Shown piece after piece: positions 27,205 to 36,598 of a stretch of 64,000 nt of DNA; position 1 is the first letter of the stretch, and every line of letters starts with the position of its first letter. This stretch comes from Rickettsiales bacterium (GTDB taxonomy: Bacteria > Pseudomonadota > Alphaproteobacteria > Rickettsiales > SXRF01): assembly GCA_025464625.1 (NCBI GenBank), contig JAOAUZ010000001.1:289183-353182 (forward strand). Direction: 5' to 3'. The notes under the pieces were generated by a model, which saw nothing but the letters and a program-made list of their open reading frames with translations, did no database searches and was not told the DNA's origin. The translations under genes were made by a program, and so were the position numbers.

Positions 27205-30200
27205 TATGCCAGCTTACTTTTCTTTTCATTATCCGAAAGAGGAAACTCTAGCTTATCCAGCATTTCTTTAGGGCAGATTTGCCAGAATTTTGGTAGTTCA
27301 TATTCCCAGCCTGAAAGGATGTTGTCAGCGCGGGGTGAGGCAGTTTCTGCATAATATTCGGCTATTAAATCACGCAGGACTTTTTCCCAGTGGCTGCTTG
27401 CTACGCGTTGGTAAATTATGCTTTCGTCATTCACGCGGGCTGCAAAACTTGAATCCACATCATAAATAAACGCCATGCCACCTGTCATGCCTGCGCCAAA
27501 ATTATGGCCAACAGAGCCAAGTATAACAGCGACACCACCCGTCATATATTCGCAGGCGTTAGAGCCACAGCCTTCAATAACGGTCAGCGCGCCAGAGTTA
27601 CGCACGGCGAAACGCTCGCCAGCTTGCCCTGAGGCAAATAATTTTCCTGCTGTTGCGCCATATAAAACAGTGTTGCCGATAATGGTGTTTTCATGAGGAA
27701 CAAGCGTGCTGGATGGGCGTGGACGAACAACGATTGTTGCGCCTGACAGACCTTTTCCAACATAGTCATTAGCATCACCATATAGCTCAATCTTTAAGCC
27801 ACGCACAGCAAATGCACCAAGTGATTGCCCAGCAGAACCACGCAGTTTTATGGTGATGTGGTCTGGTTGTAGGTTTTTGGTATCAAACCTTTCAACCATC
27901 ATTGATGATAGGCGCGCGCCAATGGTTCGCATCGTGTTTTTAACGGTGTAGGCAAGTTGGATTTTTTCACCGCGTTCCAGAGCGTCATGCGCGTCTTTAA
28001 GCATTTGTGCATCAAGAGTGTCTGGCACTTCGTTACGACCAGCCAATGAAAAATAGCGTGTATGCCCGCCAGTGTCTGATTGCGCGAGGAGATTGTTTAA
28101 GTCTAAATCCACCAGATCTTCACTGCCACGGCTGACTTGTGAGAGTAAATCAGAACGTCCGATAATTTCATTTAAGTTAGAAAAACCAAGCGATGCTAAG
28201 ATTTCGCGGACTTCTTCAGCAACAAAGCTGAACAGATTTACTACTTTATCTACTGTGCCATCAAACTTTGCGCGCAAATCAGGATTTTGTGTGGTGATGC
28301 CAACAGGGCAGGTGTTTGAGTGGCACTGACGCACCATGATGCAGCCCATAGCGACGAGTGAGGCTGTTCCAAGCGCAAATTCTTCTGCTCCGAGCATGGC
28401 AGCGATTACGATGTCGCGCCCTGTTTTAAGACCACCATCGGTTTGCAGTTTCACGCGGTGGCGCATACGGTTTAATGTCAACACCTGATTAGCTTCAGAA
28501 AGCCCCATTTCCCATGGGATGCCAGCGTGTTTTATGCTGCTCCACGGGCTTGCGCCTGTCCCGCCAGAATGCCCAGAAATAACGATTTTATCCGCCATAG
28601 CTTTGGCTACACCGCTTGCAATTGTTCCAATGCCAGATTGAGCAACGAGTTTTACGGAAACAATCGCATGTGGGTTAATTTGTTTTAGGTCGTAAATAAG
28701 TTGGGCAAGGTCTTCGATGGAATAAATATCATGGTGCGGAGGTGGCGAAATAAGGCTTACACCTTGCGTGGCGTGGCGTAGGCGGGCGATTTCTAATGTA
28801 ACTTTGAAGGCTGGAAGTTGACCACCTTCACCCGGTTTTGCTCCCTGCGCGACTTTGATTTGCAGCTCGCTGGCACTGTTCAAATATTCAGTGGTAACAC
28901 CAAAACGACCAGAGGCAACCTGCTTTATAGTTGAATTGGCATTATCACCATTAGCATATGGTTTATAACGCTCTGCACCCTCGCCGCCCTCACCAGAATT
29001 GGAAGCCGCGCCGATGCGGTTCATGGCGATGGCAAGTGTTTCATGTGCTTCAGGTGAGAGTGCGCCGAGCGACATTGCTGGAGCAACAAAACGTTTGCGA
29101 ATTTCTGTGATTGATTCAACTTTTTCTATGGATATTGGGGCGTTTGGAGAATTAAAATCCAGCAAATCGCGGATGTTTAGTGGAGGATTTGTGCGTACAG
29201 TATCTGAATATTGTTTGTAAAGTAGGTAAGAACCTTTGCCCACTGCTGTTTGCAGCAGGTGGATTTGTGTTCCTTCCCAAGCATGGTTTTCCTGACCTGC
29301 ACGAGCGCGGTAGAAACCGCCGATAGGTAATACATCATTGTTATTGGCAGAAAATGCCTGTGAGTGTTGGGCAAGAACGCGTTTTTCAATGCCAGACAAA
29401 CCAATGCCAGAAATGCGTGACGGCAAACCAGAGAAAAACTCAGCAACCAAGGCGCGAGATAGACCAATAGCTTCAAAATTTAATCCACCACGATAGGCAC
29501 TGACGATGGAAATACCCATTTTAGACATAACTTTTAGTAACCCGCCACTCATTGCCTCTTGGAAATTGAGAAGTACTTGTTCACGAGTTTTTTTGCCGAA
29601 TAATCCGCGCTTGTGGCGGTCTATGATAGTTGCTTCTGCAAGATAGGGATTGACCGTGGTTGCTCCAACGCCAACCAGAACGGCAAAGCAATGAACATCA
29701 AAACATTCAGCACTGCGAACCAGAATAGATGCTTTTTTCCGCAGCTTATTTTTTACAAGATGACTCTGAACAGCAGACACAGCTAGAATCATTGGTATAG
29801 CAGCGCGTGATTCATCCATACGCTCATCAGTGAGAACAATGTATGATTTGCCAGAGCGCAGGGCAGCTTCGGCTTTGGCAACCAATTCATCTAAACCTTT
29901 ACGCAAAGAATTTGAGCCTCCATTAGCATCAAACAGAGTATCAATTTTTGTAACGCGTTCGGCAAAATGGTCGGTGATAAAAGCCATTTCGTGAGAGAGA
30001 AGTAGTGGCGTATCTGCTATCAATATTTTGCTGTGTGATTGGTCAAGGGCTAGATAATTTCCATCATTGCCAAAACGGGTAAATAAGCTCATAACCCGAC
30101 GTTCGCGTAGGCTATCAATTGGTGGGTTAGTTACCTGACTAAAATTCTGGCGGAAGAAATGGTGAAAGCCACGTTGTTTATCAGAAAGAATTGCCATTGG

Positions 30201-31742
30201 TGTGTCATCACCCATAGAACCGACAGCTTCTTTAGCCTCATCTGCCATTGGATGAATTATTGCTTCAACATCTTCATAGCTATAGCCACTGGCGAGGTGG
30301 AGAGAGTGCAGGGATTCAGGATTCAGGATTCGGGATTCGGGAATAATGGTAGGGGAAGAGGTCATCAACTCACTTAATCGCACGATATTTCCTATCCATT
30401 TTTCATACGGATATTGCGTGGCGAGTAAATCTTTTAGTTCTCTATCACGATATAATTTTCCAGCAGATAAATCTATGCCGAGAATATCACCTGGTCCAAG
30501 CCTTCCGCGTTCAACTATTTCTATATCAGAAACATCCACCATTCCGCTTTCAGAGGAAACAATCATCATGCCGTCTTTGGTTATGGTGTAACGCATTGGG
30601 CGTAGACCGTTGCGATCCATGCCCGCGATTATCCATTTACCATCTGTTGCTGCGATGGCTGCGGGGCCATCCCATTGCTCGGATACACTGTTTAGGCAGC
30701 TAAACATATCTTTATGAGCTTGTGGCATGTCGGAAGTGCGCGCCCATGCTGGCGGAATTAATATTAGCTTGGTAAGTGGCAGAGGGCGACCAGCTCGGGT
30801 TAGAATTTCAAAAACAGAATCCAGCGCGCCAGTATCAGAGGTGTTATCTGGAATCACAGGGATAATGTCTTCTTCAAAACCTTTGAAAGCGTCGCAGTGG
30901 AAAGTTGCTTCGTGGCTGCGCATGAAGTTGATATTGCCTTTTAGAGTATTTATTTCGCCGTTATGGGCAATCATGCGGAATGGTTGGGCAAGATGCCAAG
31001 CAGGGGCGGTATTAGTTGAAAAACGCTGGTGGATGATGGCGTAGGACGAAATAAAGCGTTCATCTAATAAATCAGGATAAAAAGCGGTTAGTTGCTCTGC
31101 CTTGAACAATCCCTTGTAAATCAAGCTGCGACAGGAAAGAGAGCAGATATAAAAATCATTTATCGCGCGCATCCGTACGGCTTTTTCTATACGTTTACGG
31201 ATGGCATATAGCTCCAATTCAAAACGTTCTTCGCTTATTCCATCTCTGCCAGAAATAAGTATTTGCTCAATTTCAGGACGTGAATCATTGGCAATTTCTC
31301 CAATTACTTCGGCGTGTACTGGCACTTGCCGCCAGCCATACATTTGATAGCCAAGTTTTATAATTTCGCTTTCTACAATCGCGCGGCAGGTTTCCTGAGC
31401 AGCAAAATTTTTCTTGGGCAAAAACATCATACCGACCGCAAGTTGGTCATGGCGCAGCCTGCGCCCAGTACGTTCAATATGTTCGCGGAAAAACTCCTGT
31501 GGAATCTGAATATTTATTCCTGCACCATCACCAGTTTTGCCGTCAGCATCCACCGCACCGCGATGATAAACAGCTTTTAATGCCTCGATTCCAGCCTCTA
31601 CAATTGTACGTCGTGGCTTGCCGTCAATCGCGGCGATGAAGCCAACACCGCAAGAGTCATGCTCGTCTGTAGAACTATACATCCCATTTTTAGCGAGATG
31701 CTTGGCACGTTTATTCCAATCCTCATCCCACGAAAACATCAT
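27204..31742 (-). CDS. gltB: Glutamate synthase (NADPH) large subunit
   Basis: 1512 residues. It makes two glutamates from glutamine and 2-oxoglutarate. The N-terminal glutaminase follows a short propeptide, with the nucleophile Cys in DSCGVGFIA. The central domain and the FMN/synthase domain show GEGGEGAERYKPY, AKPGEGGQLPAFKV and SGGTGASPWSS. The 3Fe-4S cluster Cys lie in CIMVRQCHSNTCPVGI. The C-terminal GXGXG beta-helix is intact (GCGSNACEYMTGGVAVILG). An unusual 12-residue insert (about 466-477, PESRILNPESL) is encoded by a heptad repeat. It overlaps the upstream secreted-protein gene by 4 bases, which in turn overlaps gltD. Confidence 0.97.
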   Translation of the reverse strand: MMFSWDEDWNKRAKHLAKNGMYSSTDEHDSCGVGFIAAIDGKPRRTIVEAGIEALKAVYHRGAVDADGKTGDGAGINIQIPQEFFREHIERTGRRLRHDQLAVGMMFLPKKNFAAQETCRAIVESEIIKLGYQMYGWRQVPVHAEVIGEIANDSRPEIEQILISGRDGISEERFELELYAIRKRIEKAVRMRAINDFYICSLSCRSLIYKGLFKAEQLTAFYPDLLDERFISSYAIIHQRFSTNTAPAWHLAQPFRMIAHNGEINTLKGNINFMRSHEATFHCDAFKGFEEDIIPVIPDNTSDTGALDSVFEILTRAGRPLPLTKLILIPPAWARTSDMPQAHKDMFSCLNSVSEQWDGPAAIAATDGKWIIAGMDRNGLRPMRYTITKDGMMIVSSESGMVDVSDIEIVERGRLGPGDILGIDLSAGKLYRDRELKDLLATQYPYEKWIGNIVRLSELMTSSPTIIPESRILNPESLHSLHLASGYSYEDVEAIIHPMADEAKEAVGSMGDDTPMAILSDKQRGFHHFFRQNFSQVTNPPIDSLRERRVMSLFTRFGNDGNYLALDQSHSKILIADTPLLLSHEMAFITDHFAERVTKIDTLFDANGGSNSLRKGLDELVAKAEAALRSGKSYIVLTDERMDESRAAIPMILAVSAVQSHLVKNKLRKKASILVRSAECFDVHCFAVLVGVGATTVNPYLAEATIIDRHKRGLFGKKTREQVLLNFQEAMSGGLLKVMSKMGISIVSAYRGGLNFEAIGLSRALVAEFFSGLPSRISGIGLSGIEKRVLAQHSQAFSANNNDVLPIGGFYRARAGQENHAWEGTQIHLLQTAVGKGSYLLYKQYSDTVRTNPPLNIRDLLDFNSPNAPISIEKVESITEIRKRFVAPAMSLGALSPEAHETLAIAMNRIGAASNSGEGGEGAERYKPYANGDNANSTIKQVASGRFGVTTEYLNSASELQIKVAQGAKPGEGGQLPAFKVTLEIARLRHATQGVSLISPPPHHDIYSIEDLAQLIYDLKQINPHAIVSVKLVAQSGIGTIASGVAKAMADKIVISGHSGGTGASPWSSIKHAGIPWEMGLSEANQVLTLNRMRHRVKLQTDGGLKTGRDIVIAAMLGAEEFALGTASLVAMGCIMVRQCHSNTCPVGITTQNPDLRAKFDGTVDKVVNLFSFVAEEVREILASLGFSNLNEIIGRSDLLSQVSRGSEDLVDLDLNNLLAQSDTGGHTRYFSLAGRNEVPDTLDAQMLKDAHDALERGEKIQLAYTVKNTMRTIGARLSSMMVERFDTKNLQPDHITIKLRGSAGQSLGAFAVRGLKIELYGDANDYVGKGLSGATIVVRPRPSSTLVPHENTIIGNTVLYGATAGKLFASGQAGERFAVRNSGALTVIEGCGSNACEYMTGGVAVILGSVGHNFGAGMTGGMAFIYDVDSSFAARVNDESIIYQRVASSHWEKVLRDLIAEYYAETASPRADNILSGWEYELPKFWQICPKEMLDKLEFPLSDNEKKSKLA
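30311..30345. repeat. GATTCRG heptad tandem repeat in gltB
   Basis: About four tandem units of GGATTCA or GGATTCG, reading GGGATTCAGGATTCAGG then ATTCGGGATTCGGGA on the plus strand. It encodes a Pro/Glu/Ser/Asn insert between the GltB amidotransferase and central domains without shifting the frame. Units of 7 bases keep frame only in certain copy numbers, so length change here would be visible to selection. Confidence 0.8.
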
Positions 31743-32458
31743 TGATTATTACCGCGTCTCGATGAATATGAGCAATTTGCTGCAGAATTTAACACCATAT
31801 CTGGCAGGAAAAGAATAGTGTATGAAAGATCTTCATCCTGCCAATTCTGTTTTAGCAAATCTAACCTTGTCGCATCCAATCCATCACAGTCAGAGTTCCT
31901 ATAGTTAGAGGTGTTCGCTTCACAATCAACTGCCTGACTTAGTAGTTTTTGAACATTTACAGTGGCGCGCTCAAAACGTTCACATGCCTGCTGACGCTGT
32001 GTGTCCTGACATGACTGGTCAGCTGTTGATGAATTTGTTTGTGGCATATAACCAGCACTACAGAACCTATTTATAAAGCCTTGTTTGTTTGAAACCCTTA
32101 TTGGAGGGCCAATTCTTCTTGGTGGGCTTGGCAGATTATTTCCAATATAATTATCGCTACGCATATTATTCAGGCTGTTAATATCATCTAGATTTCTTAG
32201 ATCTATCGGAGCATTTGGATCAATTCCGTATCCACCGCCATAACCACCACCAAAACCTGACTCAGAATCCATCCCTGAATCATTATAAAATCCTGGATCA
32301 GCGACATTGTCACGTGGTGATTGCGGTGTAGCAAGCTGACGGTTGGTTTCCTCAACAGAAAGCGACATATCGCGCATTTTTGGGGCGGAGTGGGCAGGTG
32401 GTGTCAGCACAATTGTAAATATTGCTGGTAGAAATAGACTGCTGATAAAATTTTTCAT
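31739..32458 (-). CDS. Secreted Cys-containing protein of unknown function, between gltD and gltB
   Basis: 239 residues from ATG 32458; longer in-frame starts intrude into gltD. A clear signal peptide (MKNFISSLFLPAIFTIVLTP) ends near PAHSA. The mature part is low-complexity (GGGYGGGYG, Asn/Asp/Pro-rich) up to about 130, then has six Cys in a helical C-terminal half (RFCSAGYMP, ADQSCQDTQRQQACERFERA, AVDCEAN, SDCDGLD, ANCSYSS), consistent with disulfides outside the cytoplasm. Both ends overlap neighbours by 4 bases (ATGA), so it is coupled to gltD and gltB. I recognise no family. Confidence 0.75.
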   Translation of the reverse strand: MKNFISSLFLPAIFTIVLTPPAHSAPKMRDMSLSVEETNRQLATPQSPRDNVADPGFYNDSGMDSESGFGGGYGGGYGIDPNAPIDLRNLDDINSLNNMRSDNYIGNNLPSPPRRIGPPIRVSNKQGFINRFCSAGYMPQTNSSTADQSCQDTQRQQACERFERATVNVQKLLSQAVDCEANTSNYRNSDCDGLDATRLDLLKQNWQDEDLSYTILFLPDMVLNSAANCSYSSRRGNNQ

Positions 32459-33882
32459 GCTACATTCCTCGCTGTTATTTGTGACATAATGTAATTGTGC
32501 ATTGCGCTTGCCGCGTCTCGTCCATCCTTGATTGCCCACACCACCAATGATGCACCGCGTACGATATCACCAGCGGCGAAAACACCATCAAGGCTAGTCA
32601 TAAAGTTTTTTTGGTTGATGGAAAGAGTTCCGTATTTGCTGATTTTTAGGTCTGGTGCGCCAAACATAGCTGGTATATCCTCGGCATCAAAGCCTAGAGC
32701 CTGAATCACCATATCTACTGCTATATTGAAAGATTCTCCTTCAACTGGCTGAACCGACTGGCGACCAGCGGCATCATGAGTTGTAAGGCGCATACGCTGT
32801 ACTAAAATCTGCTCAACTTTTTTATTGCCGACAAAGGCTTTCGGTGCAGATAGCCACTGAAAATTCACACCTTCTTCCTGTGCATTTTTAACTTCACGCG
32901 CGCTTCCCGGCATATTTGCTTTATCGCGACGATAAAGACAGGTTACGCTTTTTGCGCCTTGGCGAATAGCCGTTCGTACACAATCCATCGCTGTGTCACC
33001 ACCACCAACCACAACTACATTTTTGCCTTCAGCATTTAATTTTCCATTGTCAAAATCAGCGACCTTATCACCAAGATTCTTACGGTTGCTGGCAGTAAGA
33101 TAGGTGAGGGCGGGAAGGATATTTTCTAAGCTGGAGTTAGGAACTTCCATTGTTTTTGATTTATAAACGCCTGTGGCAATTAAAACTGCACTATGTTTTT
33201 TGCGGATATCAGCAAATGCAACTTTGCCACCTATATCAACGCCGAGATGAAAATGAATGCCACCATCTTTGAGAAGTTGATGACGGCGCAGTACAATATT
33301 TTTATCCAGTTTAAAATTAGGAATCCCGTATATCAGCAACCCACCGACACGGTCATATCTATCATACACATGAACTTCATGACCTTGGCGGCGGAGCATA
33401 TCAGCGGCAGCAAGACCAGCGGGACCAGCACCAATTATTCCAACGGAAAAACCTGATTCTTTTTTTACAGAAATTGGTTTAACCCAACCATTTTCAAAAG
33501 CTGTTTCGGTAATATATTTCTCAACTGAGCCGATAGTTACTGAACCAAAATCTTTTTCAATAACGCAATTGCCTTCGCAGAGTCTATCCTGCGGACAAAT
33601 ACGCCCGCAAATTTCAGGAAAGTTATTGGTTGCACTGGAAATTGCATAGGCTTCTTCCAAGCGACCATCAGCTGTTAGTTTCAGCCAATCAGGAATATTA
33701 TTTTGTAGTGGGCAGTGAATCTGGCAAAAAGGAATTCCGCATTGAGAACAGCGTGAAGCCTGCTCTACTGCTTGCGCACTATTAAATTGCTGGTAAATTT
33801 CTTCAAAATCTTTTTTGCGTAATTCTGGGGCTTTTACTTCGGGAAAATGTTGAGATGTGCCTACAAATTTCAACATAATCAT
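32455..33882 (-). CDS. gltD: Glutamate synthase small subunit
   Basis: 475 residues, normal length. It passes NADPH electrons through FAD to GltB. The N-terminal Cys-rich [4Fe-4S] region is complete: RCSQCGIPFCQIHCPLQNNI and CGRICPQDRLCEGNC. Then come the FAD site GIIGAGPAGLAAADMLR and the NAD(P) site VVGGGDTAMDCVR. The C-terminus GVFAAGDIVRGASLVVWAI is typical. It begins at the stop of the NDUFA9-like gene (ATGA) and its own stop overlaps the secreted-protein gene. Confidence 0.97.
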   Translation of the reverse strand: MIMLKFVGTSQHFPEVKAPELRKKDFEEIYQQFNSAQAVEQASRCSQCGIPFCQIHCPLQNNIPDWLKLTADGRLEEAYAISSATNNFPEICGRICPQDRLCEGNCVIEKDFGSVTIGSVEKYITETAFENGWVKPISVKKESGFSVGIIGAGPAGLAAADMLRRQGHEVHVYDRYDRVGGLLIYGIPNFKLDKNIVLRRHQLLKDGGIHFHLGVDIGGKVAFADIRKKHSAVLIATGVYKSKTMEVPNSSLENILPALTYLTASNRKNLGDKVADFDNGKLNAEGKNVVVVGGGDTAMDCVRTAIRQGAKSVTCLYRRDKANMPGSAREVKNAQEEGVNFQWLSAPKAFVGNKKVEQILVQRMRLTTHDAAGRQSVQPVEGESFNIAVDMVIQALGFDAEDIPAMFGAPDLKISKYGTLSINQKNFMTSLDGVFAAGDIVRGASLVVWAIKDGRDAASAMHNYIMSQITARNVA

Positions 33883-34811
33883 GCCGCTGTTTTTTTGTTA
33901 TATATTGATAGATATTCTGGAACTATCATTTCAACGGCAGTTGGTGTTATGCCCAAATGGGCAAATGATTTTAGAGATGGATTAACGGTGTTGTCATATT
34001 TTAGCAATTTCACCTGATCGCGCGTGAGGGGAGGAGTAGGGCAAAATTCACCAAGCCTCCCAACGCATGAAGCCACACCAAAAGGCAGTGCAACAAGAGC
34101 TCTGCTCTTGCCAGTTATGAGTAATATATATTCTAGTATTTGTTTGAAGCTATAGATGTGTGGTCCGCCCAGTTCGTATGTTTGCCCTTTGGTTTCATCT
34201 TCCGCTAAACAAATTTCAATTGCATGGGCGACATCACCGACATAAACAGGTTGGAATTTAGTTTTGCCACCACCAATGAGTGGAAGGGCAGGGGCAATGC
34301 TTGCCATTTTAGCAAATTTGTTGAAGAAATTATCTTCTGCACCAAACATAATGCTAGGGCGTAGGATGGTAGCCTTAGGAAAAGCAGACATAACCGCCTG
34401 CTCACCCAAAAATTTAGAGCGTGCATAGCTGGAACCGAATTCATGCTCTACACCAAGCGCAGAGATTTGAATAAAACGTTTAACACCAGCAGCACTGGCA
34501 GCAATTGCCAGTTTTTCTGCACCTAAGGAATGAACTTCGGTAAAATTATCTTTTCCGCTTTCAAACAGAATTCCAACCAGATTAACAACCGCGTAAGAAC
34601 CTTTGAGAGAGGTTGCGTATGACTCTGGTTTTGTTATATCGCCAGCGACGAGTGAAATTTGCCCCACATGACCAGAGGTTATAAGCTCAAGAGCTGTGCT
34701 TGGGTTGCGGGCAATTACTCGCAGACGATAACCAGCGCGTGCAAGTTGTTGCACAACGTAACGACCGAGAAAACCCGTGCCTCCGAATATGGTGACTACC
34801 CGTTGTTCCAT
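33879..34811 (-). CDS. Complex I NDUFA9-type NAD(P)-binding protein
   Basis: 310 residues, an atypical short-chain dehydrogenase. The Rossmann motif is TIFGGTGFLGRYVVQQLA. FIQISALGVEHEFGSSYARSK has the Tyr and Lys positions, followed by LRPSIMFGAEDNFFNKFA, which is characteristic of NDUFA9-like proteins. In alphaproteobacteria and mitochondria such a protein is an accessory subunit or assembly partner of NADH dehydrogenase I. It heads the minus-strand unit leading into gltD by a 4-base overlap. Pairing with glutamate synthase is unexplained. Confidence 0.88.
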   Translation of the reverse strand: MEQRVVTIFGGTGFLGRYVVQQLARAGYRLRVIARNPSTALELITSGHVGQISLVAGDITKPESYATSLKGSYAVVNLVGILFESGKDNFTEVHSLGAEKLAIAASAAGVKRFIQISALGVEHEFGSSYARSKFLGEQAVMSAFPKATILRPSIMFGAEDNFFNKFAKMASIAPALPLIGGGKTKFQPVYVGDVAHAIEICLAEDETKGQTYELGGPHIYSFKQILEYILLITGKSRALVALPFGVASCVGRLGEFCPTPPLTRDQVKLLKYDNTVNPSLKSFAHLGITPTAVEMIVPEYLSIYNKKTAA

Positions 34812-35142
34812 AATTGCTGATTCCCAATCTTTCAGGTAAAATTTCCAGATGCTTTATTAGAAACTGAAAAAGTGAAAAACTCAACTGTTTTCACAAGAGT
34901 TTTTGCGCGATGCGTTCAATTATGGAAGATTGGTTGTAAACTGTATTATTGACAAGCAGAGCAAAGGCTTTATAAGCCTTGGTTCTGTTGTAAAGATCTC
35001 TGCCTAATCCGTCATTGCTTCGTATTTTTATAAAAAATACGAAGCAATCCAGTAGTCTGATGTATTGAAAATACTGGATTGCCACGCTCCTTATGGTCGC
35101 TCGCAATGACAGAAAACGAATTATGCAGAAGTTTGCTGCAAT
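34812..35142. other. Gene-poor interval between the NDUFA9-like gene and tRNA-Leu
   Basis: 331 bp. The right part is a palindromic repeat (35011-35110). The left part is A+T-rich. A minus-strand reading frame of about 70 codons crosses it, but half of it is repeat-derived and no ribosome-binding site is evident, so I do not call a gene. The tRNA promoter is presumably between the repeat and 35143, where only about 30 bp is available. Confidence 0.6.
35011..35110. repeat. Palindromic repeat, GTCATTGCGAG family, with nested palindrome
   Basis: The ends are GTCATTGCTTCG and CGCTCGCAATGAC, inverted, around inner arms GAAGCAATCCAGTA and TACTGGATTGCC. Near the left end a separate palindrome, TTCGTATTTTT then AAAAAATACGAA, seems to extend the arm. 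It lies about 30 bp before tRNA-Leu(CAG). Confidence 0.8.
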
Positions 35143-35229
35143 GCCCAGATGGCGGAATTGGTAGACGCACTAGCTTCAGGTGCTAGCGTTCGCAAGAACA
35201 TAGGAGTTCGAGTCTCCTTCTGGGCACCA
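35143..35229 (+). tRNA. tRNA-Leu (anticodon CAG)
   Basis: A class II tRNA of 87 bases with encoded CCA. Acceptor GCCCAGA pairs with TCTGGGC and is followed by discriminator A and CCA. The D arm GGCGGAATTGGTAGACGC is typical of leucine tRNAs. The anticodon stem CTAGC/GCTAG carries loop TTCAGGT, giving CAG. A variable arm (GTTCGCAAGAAC) and T loop GTTCGAGTC are present. Confidence 0.97.
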
Positions 35230-35230
35230 T

Positions 35231-35836
35231 TTATAAATTTGTTTGAGTTAATTCATAAACCACAGGTTCTCCATCCACGCCTTTCATCTGCACCAACCAA
35301 GCTTTTTTAGATGGGAAGGAAACTATATGGCAGTCAAGCAATACACATATTTGTTTTAGCCATTCTTTTAAGGTTTTAGAAAAATCAATATTCTGCTCTG
35401 CCTTAAAAACATTCTTCACATGCAGAACATCTCCACAGAGACTATATAATTTTTTAAATTCTTCTCGTGTTAAGTAGCCATTTTTTATAAGAACTATTCC
35501 ATGTTCTTTATCACCGTAGTTTTCTGGGTGGGTAGTAGGCTTAGGGTAAAAATCTTGATTTATTTTTTCCATCTCTTTCAAAAGACCATCAGCATTCCAG
35601 CCAGCTTTGCTAACGTTCCCATATGCTTGTTGATAAAGTGTACGATTTGCACTAAGAGAAGAATAGGCAATCAGTTCTAATATTTTACGAAAATTTAGTG
35701 AAACTAATTCAAAATCAAAAAAATCATTTCCAAGAGTTTCTCCGTTATCAATAAATTTGATAACGAGTCCTACACGGTGATGAATTTGTTTCATACACTC
35801 GATATAGGCTCGAATCTCTGTTTTTTCTTCACCCAT
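35231..35836 (-). CDS. Hypothetical protein downstream of lipB
   Basis: 201 residues, soluble and mostly helical: EIRAYIECMKQIHHRVGLVI, then FRKILELIAYSSLSANRTLY, and a C-terminal beta-like part (CHIVSFPSKKAWLVQMKGVD). A central segment LTREEFKKLYSLCGDVLHVKN resembles helical accessory proteins with HEPN-like features, but that is only an impression. No family is recognised. It starts 2 bp after the lipB stop, so it is co-transcribed, and is convergent with tRNA-Leu(CAG). Confidence 0.65.
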   Translation of the reverse strand: MGEEKTEIRAYIECMKQIHHRVGLVIKFIDNGETLGNDFFDFELVSLNFRKILELIAYSSLSANRTLYQQAYGNVSKAGWNADGLLKEMEKINQDFYPKPTTHPENYGDKEHGIVLIKNGYLTREEFKKLYSLCGDVLHVKNVFKAEQNIDFSKTLKEWLKQICVLLDCHIVSFPSKKAWLVQMKGVDGEPVVYELTQTNL

Positions 35837-35838
35837 TT

Positions 35839-36498
35839 TTATAATTCATTGTCGCATTTATTTTTAGTGTCATCAAAAACCTTCTTGAATTCTCTCTCCA
35901 GCACAATATCTACTTCATCCATAGATACTGGTATATTGAGGGCGTGGAGGGAGGTTACGCCAAATCCTCGTATGCCGCAGGGGACAATGCCTGCATAGTG
36001 TGATAAGTCGGGGTTGATGTTGAGTGACACACCATGAAAAGTCACCCATTTACGCACGCGGATGCCGAGCGCGGCGATTTTAGCTTCAACTGTTGTATTT
36101 ACCCAAACCCCAACCCGACCTTCGCGGATTTCACCTTGAACACCAAATTCAGAAAGAGTGGCAATCATCCAGTTTTCAAGCTGCTGCACAAAGGCGCGAA
36201 CGTCCATCGCATCACGTTTTTTTAAATTTAGCATAACATAGGCCACGCGCTGCCCTGGCCCATGATAGGTTATCTGTCCACCACGACCAGTGTGATACAG
36301 CGGAAAATCATTGGATAGCAAGTCAGCTTCATCCGCGCTAGTTCCCGCGGTGTATAATGGTGGATGCTCAACCAGCCACACCAGCTCTGGCGCGTTTCCC
36401 GCGATAATATCCTCCACCCGCTGCTCCATTTCGGCAACGGCTTCAAGATAGGGCGTTAAGCCCTTAGAAACCTTCCATTCCAGTGTATTTTCTGGCAT
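35839..36498 (-). CDS. lipB: Lipoyl(octanoyl) transferase
   Basis: 219 residues from ATG 36498 ([13 protein letters not shown]). It moves octanoate from ACP to lipoyl domains of enzymes such as pyruvate dehydrogenase. The signature [20 protein letters not shown] is present, the catalytic Lys is in [12 protein letters not shown] and the catalytic Cys in [15 protein letters not shown]. The frame stays open upstream through a palindromic repeat to 36678, adding up to 60 residues, but homology starts at 36498. LipB normally has 200-240 residues. Confidence 0.95.
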   Translation of the reverse strand: MPENTLEWKVSKGLTPYLEAVAEMEQRVEDIIAGNAPELVWLVEHPPLYTAGTSADEADLLSNDFPLYHTGRGGQITYHGPGQRVAYVMLNLKKRDAMDVRAFVQQLENWMIATLSEFGVQGEIREGRVGVWVNTTVEAKIAALGIRVRKWVTFHGVSLNINPDLSHYAGIVPCGIRGFGVTSLHALNIPVSMDEVDIVLEREFKKVFDDTKNKCDNEL

Positions 36499-36527
36499 AA
36501 TAAAAATCTCTCTTGCGGATTCTGTGT

Positions 36528-36598
36528 TGTCATTTCGAGCATAGCGAGAAATCTTTGCAGAATAAAGCAGAGATACCTCACATAGGTTCGGTATGACA
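36528..36598. repeat. Palindromic repeat, TGTCATnTCGAG family, upstream of lipB
   Basis: It starts TGTCATTTCGAGC and ends TTCGGTATGACA, with interior CGAGAAATCTTTGC and AGCAGAGATACC. It lies 29 bp upstream of the lipB start and leaves the lipB frame open. It is in the same family as copies in folKP and ileS. Confidence 0.85.

Noticed and set aside
34891-35106. A 71-codon minus-strand frame upstream of the NDUFA9-like gene
   Set aside because: Its first half is made of the palindromic repeat, there is no ribosome-binding site, and the rest matches nothing I recognise.
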